From positions 1 to 41,709 of the forward strand of contig CBDAQR010000013.1 in NCBI GenBank assembly GCA_965199055.1: 41,709 nt of DNA, read 5' to 3'. The position numbers and the translations under genes are program-made. Shown here piece by piece: positions 21,482 to 29,055 of the stretch. Numbering within the stretch: the stretch's first letter is position 1; every line of letters starts with the position of its first letter. The notes under the pieces are model-generated. The model ran no database searches and was not told where the DNA came from. It saw only the letters and a program-made list of their open reading frames with translations. This stretch comes from CBDAQR01 sp965199055. GTDB taxonomy: Bacteria > Pseudomonadota > Gammaproteobacteria > Pseudomonadales > Halieaceae.

Positions 21482-22393
21482 TTATGCCCGCAACATCTGA
21501 CGTATTTTAATCTCAAACGCTTCTCGGTATTTCCAGAGGATGTAGAGCCCCAAAATTCCGGCAATCGCAAACAGTCCGTAGACCACATAGGTCGGAATGA
21601 AGTGCATGTAGGACATGGCTTGACCGAACAGGCCGAAGCTAACGCCGGCGCTTCCCGCACCAATGCTATGGCGTGTTTCAAGCGTCCTGTCGATTGACTC
21701 CATAGTTGCGCGTCCAAGAATACCATCGTTCTTCAGGTGCGGATCTGCCTTTTGAAACGCCCTGACGGCGGCGGTTGTCTTGGGTCCACTCAGTCCATCG
21801 AGGTGGCCCTTGTAATGCCCCAAGCGCTTCAGCTTTTCCTGATATTCCTTGAGCACATCGCTATCATACGCGCTTTTATGACCGGTAATTTTTTTGACAG
21901 GTCCAAATGATGGCATACCACCGGGGTGATATTGACCATGCTCCAGTAGATCCGCTTCCTCTGCACGACGTCGAACCAGCCCTGGGAGTTTCTTGCCGCG
22001 TGCGGTTGTCGCAGTTTTTTTCCAACGCTTGGCGGCGGCGGCGACATTGCCCGCCTTGAACTCCTTCAGCCATTTCCACCGAAACACGCGCGGCCCGCAA
22101 TTGTACGCAGCCGAGACGCCCATATCGAATTGATGTTGCTCGATGCCGGTTCCCATGGCCTTGCGGGTCATCGGACCGAATTCCTGATTGATCACCGTCT
22201 TGAGAACCTGATTCGCTTCATCCTTGGTGATGCGCATACCTGGCTTGATCTGACCCAAATGACGAACAACGGCAGGCGAGCGATTAGTAAAACCGTAACC
22301 AATCGTCAGCACACCGCCGGGGCACCGATAGGCCTTGAGAACAAGCCCTTCATGCGCGGCGATGAATTCTAGTCCCTTGTCACTGATGAGCAT
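21482..22393 (-). CDS. Endolysin: GH24 lysozyme, peptidoglycan-binding domain, membrane anchor
   Basis: A 303-residue murein-degrading enzyme. Residues 1-150 are a T4-type GH24 lysozyme with the catalytic triad as Glu15-x8-Cys24-x5-Thr30, the Glu-Cys-Thr variant seen in P21-like and many alphaproteobacterial enzymes. Residues about 183-245 form a PG_binding_1 domain (YQEKLKRLGHYKGHLDGLSG then TAAVRAFQKAD). A transmembrane helix follows (YVVYGLFAIAGILGLYILW, about 263-285) with a basic tail. The C-terminal anchor is unusual because phage endolysins that use a membrane segment have it at the N-terminus. Its ATG overlaps the stop of the internal virion protein gene. Confidence 0.9.
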   Translation of the reverse strand: MLISDKGLEFIAAHEGLVLKAYRCPGGVLTIGYGFTNRSPAVVRHLGQIKPGMRITKDEANQVLKTVINQEFGPMTRKAMGTGIEQHQFDMGVSAAYNCGPRVFRWKWLKEFKAGNVAAAAKRWKKTATTARGKKLPGLVRRRAEEADLLEHGQYHPGGMPSFGPVKKITGHKSAYDSDVLKEYQEKLKRLGHYKGHLDGLSGPKTTAAVRAFQKADPHLKNDGILGRATMESIDRTLETRHSIGAGSAGVSFGLFGQAMSYMHFIPTYVVYGLFAIAGILGLYILWKYREAFEIKIRQMLRA

Positions 22394-24372
22394 TAATCAC
22401 GCCTCCCTACTGTCGTCATTGATATCGGCTCATTTAACCGAGACGTATCGACGCTTGTGATAGATGCGCCGATAACTCCCGACTGCAGAAGCCGTTGCAA
22501 ATTTTCGTCATTTTGAACCAGTTGCTCAGCGCGTCGCAGTGCCCGTTCGGCGGGCGCACCGCGTGCCAGCAATACATCGGCAAGTTCTCTTTGCAGCGCA
22601 GCGCGTTGCGCACTTGTGAACTGATCGACAACCAGACTTACGCCGCGATCAATAAGCCCCGCCTTTGTCGTCGGAATGTTGCCCCCGACATCCGCAATGT
22701 TGCTCAAAGCTTCCGACGTGGGACTTCCCTGAACACCTCGGCGTTGTGTTTCAAACATGATCTTTTCACGATCAAGACGTGACAAGACATCGTTGGGATC
22801 GTTGGCAATGGCGGTCAGTTTGTCGCGACTCACATCAGGCGTCAGATTTCTGACGGCATTGCCACCTTCGTTGAGTTTCTCGATATCTCCCAAAAAGCGA
22901 TCCGCCATACCCTCACGATAGGCCTGTTGCGGCGATATGCCCGTGTTCGGTCCGGCGATAGGGGAAAGACCTTGGAATTCATCCACCACATCAGGCGCGC
23001 GGTTTCTCAGTTGCGCGCCTGCCTGACCTTTGGACACAGCGTCTATGACGGAACTATCAGCGGCAAATTCCTGTCTGGCCTGTCTGTACCCTTCGCTGGA
23101 CGCCTGCAACGCTTCGTCCAATGCGTTTTTCAACGGGTACAAGTCTCTCGCCTGTTCCTTTCGACCTGCTCTCAATGCGGCCCCAATTTCATCGTCCACG
23201 TCTTTCTTCATACGCAAGACACGGTCAAAATCGCTCAAATCCGTTGCCGGGGGTGGTGTTGGCGACGCAACCTTATCACCAGCTGTCAGGGGCCTGTCCG
23301 TAAGTTGGCTTCGGTATTTGGCGAATATCCGATCGGTTGTGTTCCCCTTGACGTCCACATCACCGAATTGACCAATGCGCTCGTTGATTACTTTCAGAAC
23401 GGGCCTGACATCGACAGGGTCCGATCCCTCACGCGCGGCTGTATAAGCCACGTTAGCCGCATCGTCCCTTGCGGACCGCAAGGTGTCTTTGGTAGCCCTG
23501 GCTGTTTGCTGACCGCCAAGGGCGTCCCTGACGATATCGCTTGTGCGTGCGCGCTGATTGGCTTGCCGATCGAGAAGGAATTTCTGAACATCTGTCGCGC
23601 CATCTCCAGCACTCCGAGCAACACCTTGAGCACGATTTTGTCCCGCTTGCCCAAGGGCGTCCATGACGGCGAAAGGTTGCCCAGCCTGCTCGGCAGATTG
23701 AAGCTCTCTGACAATGTCATCGGTGGTCAAACCCTGTCGCCGCATGTCCGATACAATCTTTCGTGCCGCTGATCTTTGACTTGGCGGCACCTTGTCAAAC
23801 CAACTTTTCAACCAGTTCACCACACCGCGACCAGCCGCTGCCAAGGGTACAGATGCGGCACCACCCAAACCACCCAAGAGCGCGTTTACCTTTGCGCTAT
23901 CGATCCTGTTTTCAACCCCGCTTTCGCCTTCACCAAACCCGTAAATCGCACCGGTTCCAGCCCCCGTCGCCATGGCGCGTCCCAATCCTGCGCCAACAGA
24001 GGTCGGTGCCGTAGTCCCACCCGACATCAATGCGGGGATCATTGCGCCGCCGACTTCGGCGGTAAAAGCGGTTGCCGGATTGTCTTGTTCAAACCGGTCT
24101 TGTTGGGCGCGTTCGGCAGTCAACGCCCTGTCATATCGGGTTTGGTATGGATCCGAATAATCAAAGATCGCCCCTTCCGGTGTTTTTCCGAAAATGGCGG
24201 CTTCATGCGCCGTCAATTCGTCGCCAAACCCCAAGGTAAGACCTTGAGTGATTGAGTCCAGAATGTTACCGAATGAACGACCTTCAGACCCGCGCTTGCG
24301 ACCAGTTTCAGCGGCCGCTCTTTGACGCGCCTGTTGGATCAACCTGCGTTGCTGTTCTGTTTGTTCAGCCAT
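22393..24372 (-). CDS. Internal virion / DNA ejection protein
   Basis: A 659-residue helical protein. The N-terminus has a basic coiled coil and then LTLGFGDELTAHEAAIFG, a motif common in large virion proteins of podoviruses. A Gly/Ala-rich membrane-active-like stretch (about 105-190) and long Ala/Arg/Asp-rich helices follow. By analogy with P22 gp16/gp20 or T7 gp15/16 it may be ejected with DNA to form a channel across the periplasm. Family identity is not proven. The start at 24372 is the first ATG; the frame extends one TTG codon further. It is between the glucosaminidase and endolysin genes. Confidence 0.6.
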   Translation of the reverse strand: MAEQTEQQRRLIQQARQRAAAETGRKRGSEGRSFGNILDSITQGLTLGFGDELTAHEAAIFGKTPEGAIFDYSDPYQTRYDRALTAERAQQDRFEQDNPATAFTAEVGGAMIPALMSGGTTAPTSVGAGLGRAMATGAGTGAIYGFGEGESGVENRIDSAKVNALLGGLGGAASVPLAAAGRGVVNWLKSWFDKVPPSQRSAARKIVSDMRRQGLTTDDIVRELQSAEQAGQPFAVMDALGQAGQNRAQGVARSAGDGATDVQKFLLDRQANQRARTSDIVRDALGGQQTARATKDTLRSARDDAANVAYTAAREGSDPVDVRPVLKVINERIGQFGDVDVKGNTTDRIFAKYRSQLTDRPLTAGDKVASPTPPPATDLSDFDRVLRMKKDVDDEIGAALRAGRKEQARDLYPLKNALDEALQASSEGYRQARQEFAADSSVIDAVSKGQAGAQLRNRAPDVVDEFQGLSPIAGPNTGISPQQAYREGMADRFLGDIEKLNEGGNAVRNLTPDVSRDKLTAIANDPNDVLSRLDREKIMFETQRRGVQGSPTSEALSNIADVGGNIPTTKAGLIDRGVSLVVDQFTSAQRAALQRELADVLLARGAPAERALRRAEQLVQNDENLQRLLQSGVIGASITSVDTSRLNEPISMTTVGRRD

Positions 24373-24382
24373 CAATCAACCG

Positions 24383-25735
24383 TCAATTGCTTTCAGAACT
24401 GTAATACTGCCGTCTCTCCGCGGGTGTCATATAATCCCAATCACGTTGCTGCACATTGTCCGGTTTGGGTGGGTTGGCGAGTGTGTCTTGCATGCGGTCA
24501 AGTAAGTCGGTTTCAGAAAACAAACGTTTCAAACGATTGAGATTGAAAATAAGTTTTTCTTCATTTTGTGATGAAGTAAGAGAACCCAAGACGGACTGAA
24601 GAAAAGCAAGCTCCCGTTCAGTCACCTGACCAAGCGCACCACCTGTTGGCGACGCTTCCCGCATCTTTTGTAATTGATCAAAACCGATATTCGCGCGAAT
24701 GCTATCCAATGTGGTAGATAAATCATGCGCGTTTGTACCACCGACATCACCTAAGATCTGTCCAAAAATGCCGGTTGACGGAAACCCAGGGGATTGAATG
24801 GCCTTAAGGGCCTGGTCTATATCTTCCAGAACAACCGCGTTTCTCTCTTCTTTGCTTTGCCGTTGTCGTTCTCGTTGTGTGGTTTGCTGTTGTTCCTTTT
24901 GCGCCTGAGGACCGCCGGGTAATGCGCGCAAGACCGGAAGATTGTTTTCCATGACAAGTTCGCCTTTGTTGTCGTAAACGTAGCTATAGCCTGTCGGGGC
25001 TTTGCTCAATCCCGGGTATTGTTGCCTCTTTTTACCAGTGTTGACAGTGACATTTGTACCTGGTTTTCTTCCTGCTGCCCTGAACCGCTCGTACGCTTCC
25101 GGGTTCTGTTGGAACAATTGCCACTGTCTCTGAAAATCCGTCATTTGCGCAGGTGTGGATTTGCGCTGAAATTCGTTGACAAACAAACCCTTGGTCGGCG
25201 CGTCCACATAAGGCGAAAGAAGGATTTGCATCAGCCGATCGGGAAACAATTGTCCCTGCCTTTGAGCCGATGCTTGACCTGTTCGCGCTTGACCTGTTCG
25301 CGCTTGAGCTGACGCAGACGTACGAGCGGCTGTCTTCTTGCCGTCGATTGAACGTGCGATCTGACCGACCTTCGCGGCATATTGGGGATCGGTCGCATAG
25401 CCGGACGCTTGCAGCTCCCGCAATTGATTGTCCAGCCCTTGGGCGGCCATGAGCGGCTTGTATCGTGGATTGTTCAACAAGAAATCGGCATACCCTTTCG
25501 CACTGGCTTCCGGACTGTCATAGGTGCGAAAACTATCATTAATTCTGATAGGTTGACCGGCGGCTATTTCAGTGGTGGGCAAGGTCTGTCCGCCCGGTTG
25601 ACCGTGAGACTTGATACCGAAATAATTGTTACCCGGTGCTGATTTTCCATAGCCGGTTTCCAAGGCCGATTGCGCCACGATGATACGTGGATCGACGCCT
25701 GTCCTGCGACTTGCTTCCATGGCAAGCGGCATCAT
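24383..25735 (-). CDS. Virion glucosaminidase (FlgJ/GH73-type lysin)
   Basis: A 450-residue protein with an N-terminal glucosaminidase domain: MPLAMEASRRTGVDPRIIV, AQSALETGYGKS (catalytic Glu) and NNYFGIKS, then FRTYDSPEASAKGYADFL. Virion lysins of this type cut the cell wall during DNA entry. The other 300 residues hold a linker with ARTGQ repeats and a helical region. The ATG at 25735 has no good ribosome-binding site and the conserved domain may begin just upstream (FIQR in frame), so the start could lie further up, but no start codon is found there. An inverted repeat lies between this gene and the previous one. Confidence 0.8.
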   Translation of the reverse strand: MMPLAMEASRRTGVDPRIIVAQSALETGYGKSAPGNNYFGIKSHGQPGGQTLPTTEIAAGQPIRINDSFRTYDSPEASAKGYADFLLNNPRYKPLMAAQGLDNQLRELQASGYATDPQYAAKVGQIARSIDGKKTAARTSASAQARTGQARTGQASAQRQGQLFPDRLMQILLSPYVDAPTKGLFVNEFQRKSTPAQMTDFQRQWQLFQQNPEAYERFRAAGRKPGTNVTVNTGKKRQQYPGLSKAPTGYSYVYDNKGELVMENNLPVLRALPGGPQAQKEQQQTTQRERQRQSKEERNAVVLEDIDQALKAIQSPGFPSTGIFGQILGDVGGTNAHDLSTTLDSIRANIGFDQLQKMREASPTGGALGQVTERELAFLQSVLGSLTSSQNEEKLIFNLNRLKRLFSETDLLDRMQDTLANPPKPDNVQQRDWDYMTPAERRQYYSSESN

Positions 25736-25772
25736 TCGCTGGATAAAATCGCTTCTATTGCCACTGGTGTTC

Positions 25773-25810
25773 GTATTAGATGCCGTTTGTGGCTTCGCGG
25801 CATCTAATAC
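25773..25810. other. 13-bp perfect stem-loop at a gene junction
   Basis: GTATTAGATGCCG (25773-25785), a 12-base loop, and its reverse complement (25798-25810). It includes the TAG stop of the 25804-26055 gene, 38 bp before the glucosaminidase start. No T-run follows on the minus strand. Confidence 0.7.
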
Positions 25811-26055
25811 AGTTTTCCCGGCGAAAATCCCGACATCAGCCCCGCAGAGGTATTCTGCTGCGGCATGTTTTGCTGTTGTTGCAATTGCCGAAGCAAACGC
25901 AGCAAACCGATGTTGTTGAGTTGAGGGTTGATATTGGCGTTGTTACCCGATGACAGACCGGATAGGATGCTGGATAGCCCCCCTAATTGCTGTTGCCTGA
26001 TTTGTCCCTGAAGGGAGTGATCGCCAATTCCCAAAACCTGACCAAGTCCAAACAT
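25804..26055 (-). CDS. Small Gln/Leu-rich virion-region protein, 83 aa
   Basis: The ATG at 26055 follows GGAAAGGTGTGACA, 3 bp after the stop of the repeat protein, so the 103-residue longer frame is rejected. The 83-residue product begins MFGLGQVLGIGDHSL, has a Gly/Ser/Asn-rich middle and a Gln-rich stretch (LLRQLQQQQNMPQQN). No family was recognised. Its place between large virion proteins suggests a minor structural protein. Confidence 0.6.
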   Translation of the reverse strand: MFGLGQVLGIGDHSLQGQIRQQQLGGLSSILSGLSSGNNANINPQLNNIGLLRLLRQLQQQQNMPQQNTSAGLMSGFSPGKLY

Positions 26056-26057
26056 TG

Positions 26058-28634
26058 TCACACCTTTCCATAATCCACGACAGCATAACCGCCAATTGTT
26101 CCGGTAACGGCCCACGGCACTTCATCGGCCATGACGCCAACGTGTTCCTTGTCATCCCACAGATAGCGGAACCGGTAAACGTTGATTCCTTTGAGTTTCG
26201 CAAGCCAACGAATGTCACGTTTCAAACGGCGATCAGAGAACAGGCTGGCTGCGGCCAAACCGGCCGAAAGAAAATCAAGACCGCCCGGTCTGTATCCACC
26301 ACCGCCTGATCGTTCATATCCTGAACTACCAGCCCCGCCATAGCCCAAGTACAGATTTCCGTAACGACTTATCCTTTCAAACGCTTCGCGCTCGCGTTCA
26401 TCAAAAAATTGTTTTCTCGCGTTCAGTACATTTTGAGTTTGTTGTTGTTGAGCGCTTCCAACCTGCAATAAGCGATCAATAGCATTTTTTTCAAAATTTT
26501 CCTGTCCGCGTCCTTGCTCCAGCAGGTCTTGCGTCTTCTGTCGATTGAACGCTTCATGTTCGAGTCCCATGCCTCTGAGCTGATCGATCTGGCTTTGCCG
26601 GAACGCTTCCTGTCCGCGTCCTTGCTCCAGCAGGTCTTGCGTCTTTTGTCTGCTAAATTCTTCATGTTCGAGTCCCATGCCTCTGAGCTGATCGATCTGG
26701 CTTTGCCGGAACGCTTCCTGTCCGCGTCCTTGCTCCAGCAGGTCTTGCGTCTTTTGTCTGCTAAATTCTTCATGTTCGAGTCCCATGCCTCTGAGCTGAT
26801 CGATCTGGCTTTGCCGGAACGCTTCCTGTCCGCGTCCTTGCTCCAGCAGGTCTTGCGTCTTTTGTCTGCTAAATTCTTCATGTTCGAGTCCCATGCCTCT
26901 GAGCTGATCGATCTGGCTTTGCCGGAACGCTTCCTGTCCGCGTCCTTGCTCCAGCAGGTCCTGTATCTTCTGCCGATTGAACGCTTCCTGTTCGAGTCCC
27001 ATGCCTCTGAGCTGATCGATCTGGCTTTGCCGGAACGCTTCCTGTCCGCGTCCTTGCTCCAGCAGGTCCTGTATCTTCTGCCGATTGAACGCTTCCTGTT
27101 CGAGTCCCATGCCTCTGAGCTGATCGATCTGGCTTTGCCGGAACGCTTCCTGTCCGCGTCCTTGCTCCAGTGCGTCCTGTATCTTCTGCCGATTGAACGC
27201 TTCCTGTTCGAGTCCCATGCCTCTGAACTGATCGATCTGGCTTTGCCGGAACGCTTCCTGATCCTGCCCCTGGGCCAGCAGGTCTTGAGTTTTCTGTCTA
27301 TCGAACGCTTCAACACCTCGACCAGCTGCAAGCAATGCTTGTCCTGGTATAAACGACGCGCGATCGAGATTGGGTGATTGACCTACCGCCGACAAGGCAC
27401 GATCAAGAGCATTTTCACTGGCCCGATACTCGTAAGGTGCGATGGTGGATGCGACGGCCTCACCAGCGGCTCGACCAACCGCATCTCTCGCAACAGACGA
27501 GTTGGCTAGTCCGGCACCGGAAAAGGCCGCTGTCGCCGCCGGAACGGCACGAGCCAAGGCATCTTCAATCAATTGATCCCGATCAACGCCTGCCCGATTG
27601 TTCGGATCGAGAAGTGTGCTTAATGTTCCGTACGCTTCTTGCGTTGCTTGTGGGGCATAGGCCATGTCCCTGATGACGTCCAGACCCGCTTCCGTATCGT
27701 CGGTTTGTGCGCGACCCCTCGTATTTTCAAAACCTTCCAGACTATCTTCGGACTGGCGAAGCCCTTGAACAGCACGTCCGGCAAGATGCGATCCCCCGGC
27801 TCGCTTGGCATCTACCGTTGCTCTGGCAGCCGCTCGCGTAAGTCCGGATTGCTGGAGGTTTTGAACAGCCCGTCCGGCAAGATGCGATCCCCCGGCTCGT
27901 TGGGCAGCTGCTGTTCGATCGGTCGCTGCTCGCGTAAGTCCGGATTGCTGGAGGTTTTGAACAGCACGTCCGGCAAGATGCGATCCCCCGGCTCGTTGGG
28001 CAGCTGCTGTTCGATTGGTCGCTGCCCGGGTAAGTCCGGATTGCTGGAGGTTTTGAACAGCCCGTCCGGCAAGATGCGATCCCCCGGCTCGTTGGGCAGC
28101 TGCTGTTCGATCGGTCGCTGCTCGCGTAAGTCCGGATTGCTGGAGGTTTTGAACAGCACGTCCGGCAAGATGCGATCCCCCGGCTCGTTGGGCAGCTGCT
28201 GTTCGATTGGTCGCTGCCCGGGTAAGTCCGGATTGCTGGAGGTTTTGAACAGCCCGTCCGGCGAGATGTGATCCCCCGGCTCGTTGGGCAGCTGCTGTTC
28301 GATTGGTCGCTGCCCGGGTAAGTCCGGACTGGCGAAGCCCTTGAACAGCCCGTCCAGCCAAGCGAGACCCTCCGGCTCGTTCGGCATCTAACGTCGCTTT
28401 GGCAGCTGCTCGCGTAAGTCCGGATTGCTGGAGGTTTTGCGTTCTGGCAAAACCCCTTTGTTGATTGGGCGTAAACCCAGCGATACGCGGACCGCTATAA
28501 GTTCGAAAATTGAATTCGCCCTCGTTGAACAACTTTTCAGCGAGCGCTAATCCGCGACGCAGGTAAGGTTGCGCAGCTTCCCACGGTTCGTTGTTTACTT
28601 CGGTCGTACTGGACCCGCCACGTCTACCGCCCAT
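26058..28634 (-). CDS. Large repeat-rich virion protein with S74-like C-terminus
   Basis: An 858-residue protein beginning at the ATG 28634. After an N-terminal region (PWEAAQPYLRRGLALAEKLF) come seven 32-residue units of the form QSGLTRAATNRTAAAQ..., then a helical middle, then about eight 36-residue units (NRQKIQDLLEQGRGQEAFR and so on). The last 58 residues, starting SDRRLKRDIRWLAKL and including WDDKEHVGVMADEVPWA, match the peptidase S74 / intramolecular chaperone core that trims some fibre and internal proteins. The repeats probably form long helices. Its role may be an internal core or tail-tube-like component. The start overlaps the previous gene's end. Confidence 0.7.
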   Translation of the reverse strand: MGGRRGGSSTTEVNNEPWEAAQPYLRRGLALAEKLFNEGEFNFRTYSGPRIAGFTPNQQRGFARTQNLQQSGLTRAAAKATLDAERAGGSRLAGRAVQGLRQSGLTRAATNRTAAAQRAGGSHLAGRAVQNLQQSGLTRAATNRTAAAQRAGGSHLAGRAVQNLQQSGLTRAATDRTAAAQRAGGSHLAGRAVQNLQQSGLTRAATNRTAAAQRAGGSHLAGRAVQNLQQSGLTRAATDRTAAAQRAGGSHLAGRAVQNLQQSGLTRAAARATVDAKRAGGSHLAGRAVQGLRQSEDSLEGFENTRGRAQTDDTEAGLDVIRDMAYAPQATQEAYGTLSTLLDPNNRAGVDRDQLIEDALARAVPAATAAFSGAGLANSSVARDAVGRAAGEAVASTIAPYEYRASENALDRALSAVGQSPNLDRASFIPGQALLAAGRGVEAFDRQKTQDLLAQGQDQEAFRQSQIDQFRGMGLEQEAFNRQKIQDALEQGRGQEAFRQSQIDQLRGMGLEQEAFNRQKIQDLLEQGRGQEAFRQSQIDQLRGMGLEQEAFNRQKIQDLLEQGRGQEAFRQSQIDQLRGMGLEHEEFSRQKTQDLLEQGRGQEAFRQSQIDQLRGMGLEHEEFSRQKTQDLLEQGRGQEAFRQSQIDQLRGMGLEHEEFSRQKTQDLLEQGRGQEAFRQSQIDQLRGMGLEHEAFNRQKTQDLLEQGRGQENFEKNAIDRLLQVGSAQQQQTQNVLNARKQFFDEREREAFERISRYGNLYLGYGGAGSSGYERSGGGGYRPGGLDFLSAGLAAASLFSDRRLKRDIRWLAKLKGINVYRFRYLWDDKEHVGVMADEVPWAVTGTIGGYAVVDYGKV
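26505..27325 (-). repeat. 108-bp coding repeats (36 residues) x7-8
   Basis: Units of 108 bp encode NRQKIQDLLEQGRGQEAFR and QSQIDQLRGMGLEQEA. Adjacent copies are almost identical at the DNA level, with variants (NRQK/SRQK, LEQE/LEHE) grouped by position, which indicates stepwise expansion. The repeat length keeps all six frames mostly open, so long overlapping ORFs here are artefacts. Confidence 0.95.
27775..28440 (-). repeat. 96-bp coding repeats (32 residues) x7
   Basis: Seven 96-bp units, offset for example at 27871 and 27967, encode QSGLTRAATNRTAAAQRAGG and SHLAGRAVQNLQ. Internal units alternate between two forms (ATNR/ATDR), a higher-order pattern showing duplication of pairs. Confidence 0.95.
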
Positions 28635-29055
28635 GATCAAACTTTCTCGTCAATTTCTTGCCGAACTCGCGATGAACTTCACGATACCCAAGACCTTTGA
28701 GGAATTTGGTCCAACCCGGTCTTGCGTTGATAAACATATGCGCTCTGCCAAGCTTTCTCGCCCATTCCTCGATTTCAGGGAACAGGTCCTGCCAGAGATG
28801 GCGATCCGATCCCGTCACACCCAGAACCTCGATAGCCGTTTCTTTGATCTCGGTCAGACCGACCGCTTTCCAATCCTCACCGCATTCTACCACCCAAACC
28901 TGCACGACGCCATTGTAACAACAGCGCCTGATTTCGTTAAGCGGCCAGCGTTGGGCGGACCGTTCTGCAACGCTTTGCAGAAACGGTTCGAGACGGTCCC
29001 AATGGTCCGGAACGTCCGCAACGGGTATCCCGCGGATGCGACAGGGTTCAATCAT
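28624..29055 (-). CDS. GNAT-like small protein
   Basis: A 143-residue protein whose ATG overlaps the fibre stop (TGATG). The C-terminal part (EIEEWARKLGRAHMFINA, RPGWTKFLKGLGYREVHREF) resembles the end of the phage-type GNAT acyltransferase family, in which RPGW precedes the last strand. The central VVQVWVVECGEDWKAVGLTEI fits the acetyl-CoA-binding beta strands. The glycine-rich acetyl-CoA motif is not clear, so enzymatic activity is uncertain. In other phages such genes lie next to tail genes, as here. Confidence 0.6.
   Translation of the reverse strand: MIEPCRIRGIPVADVPDHWDRLEPFLQSVAERSAQRWPLNEIRRCCYNGVVQVWVVECGEDWKAVGLTEIKETAIEVLGVTGSDRHLWQDLFPEIEEWARKLGRAHMFINARPGWTKFLKGLGYREVHREFGKKLTRKFDHGR

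Noticed and set aside
21431..21697. Plus-strand ORF after Ala-rich copy 3
   Set aside because: Although an AGGAG precedes its second ATG, the sequence is the reverse of the endolysin C-terminus and has no coding character.
26423..28387. Long overlapping ORFs (26423-27331, 26514-27377, 27639-28271, 27812-28387) inside the repeat gene
   Set aside because: They arise because 96-bp and 108-bp repeats keep every frame open. They lack ribosome-binding sites and a sensible composition.
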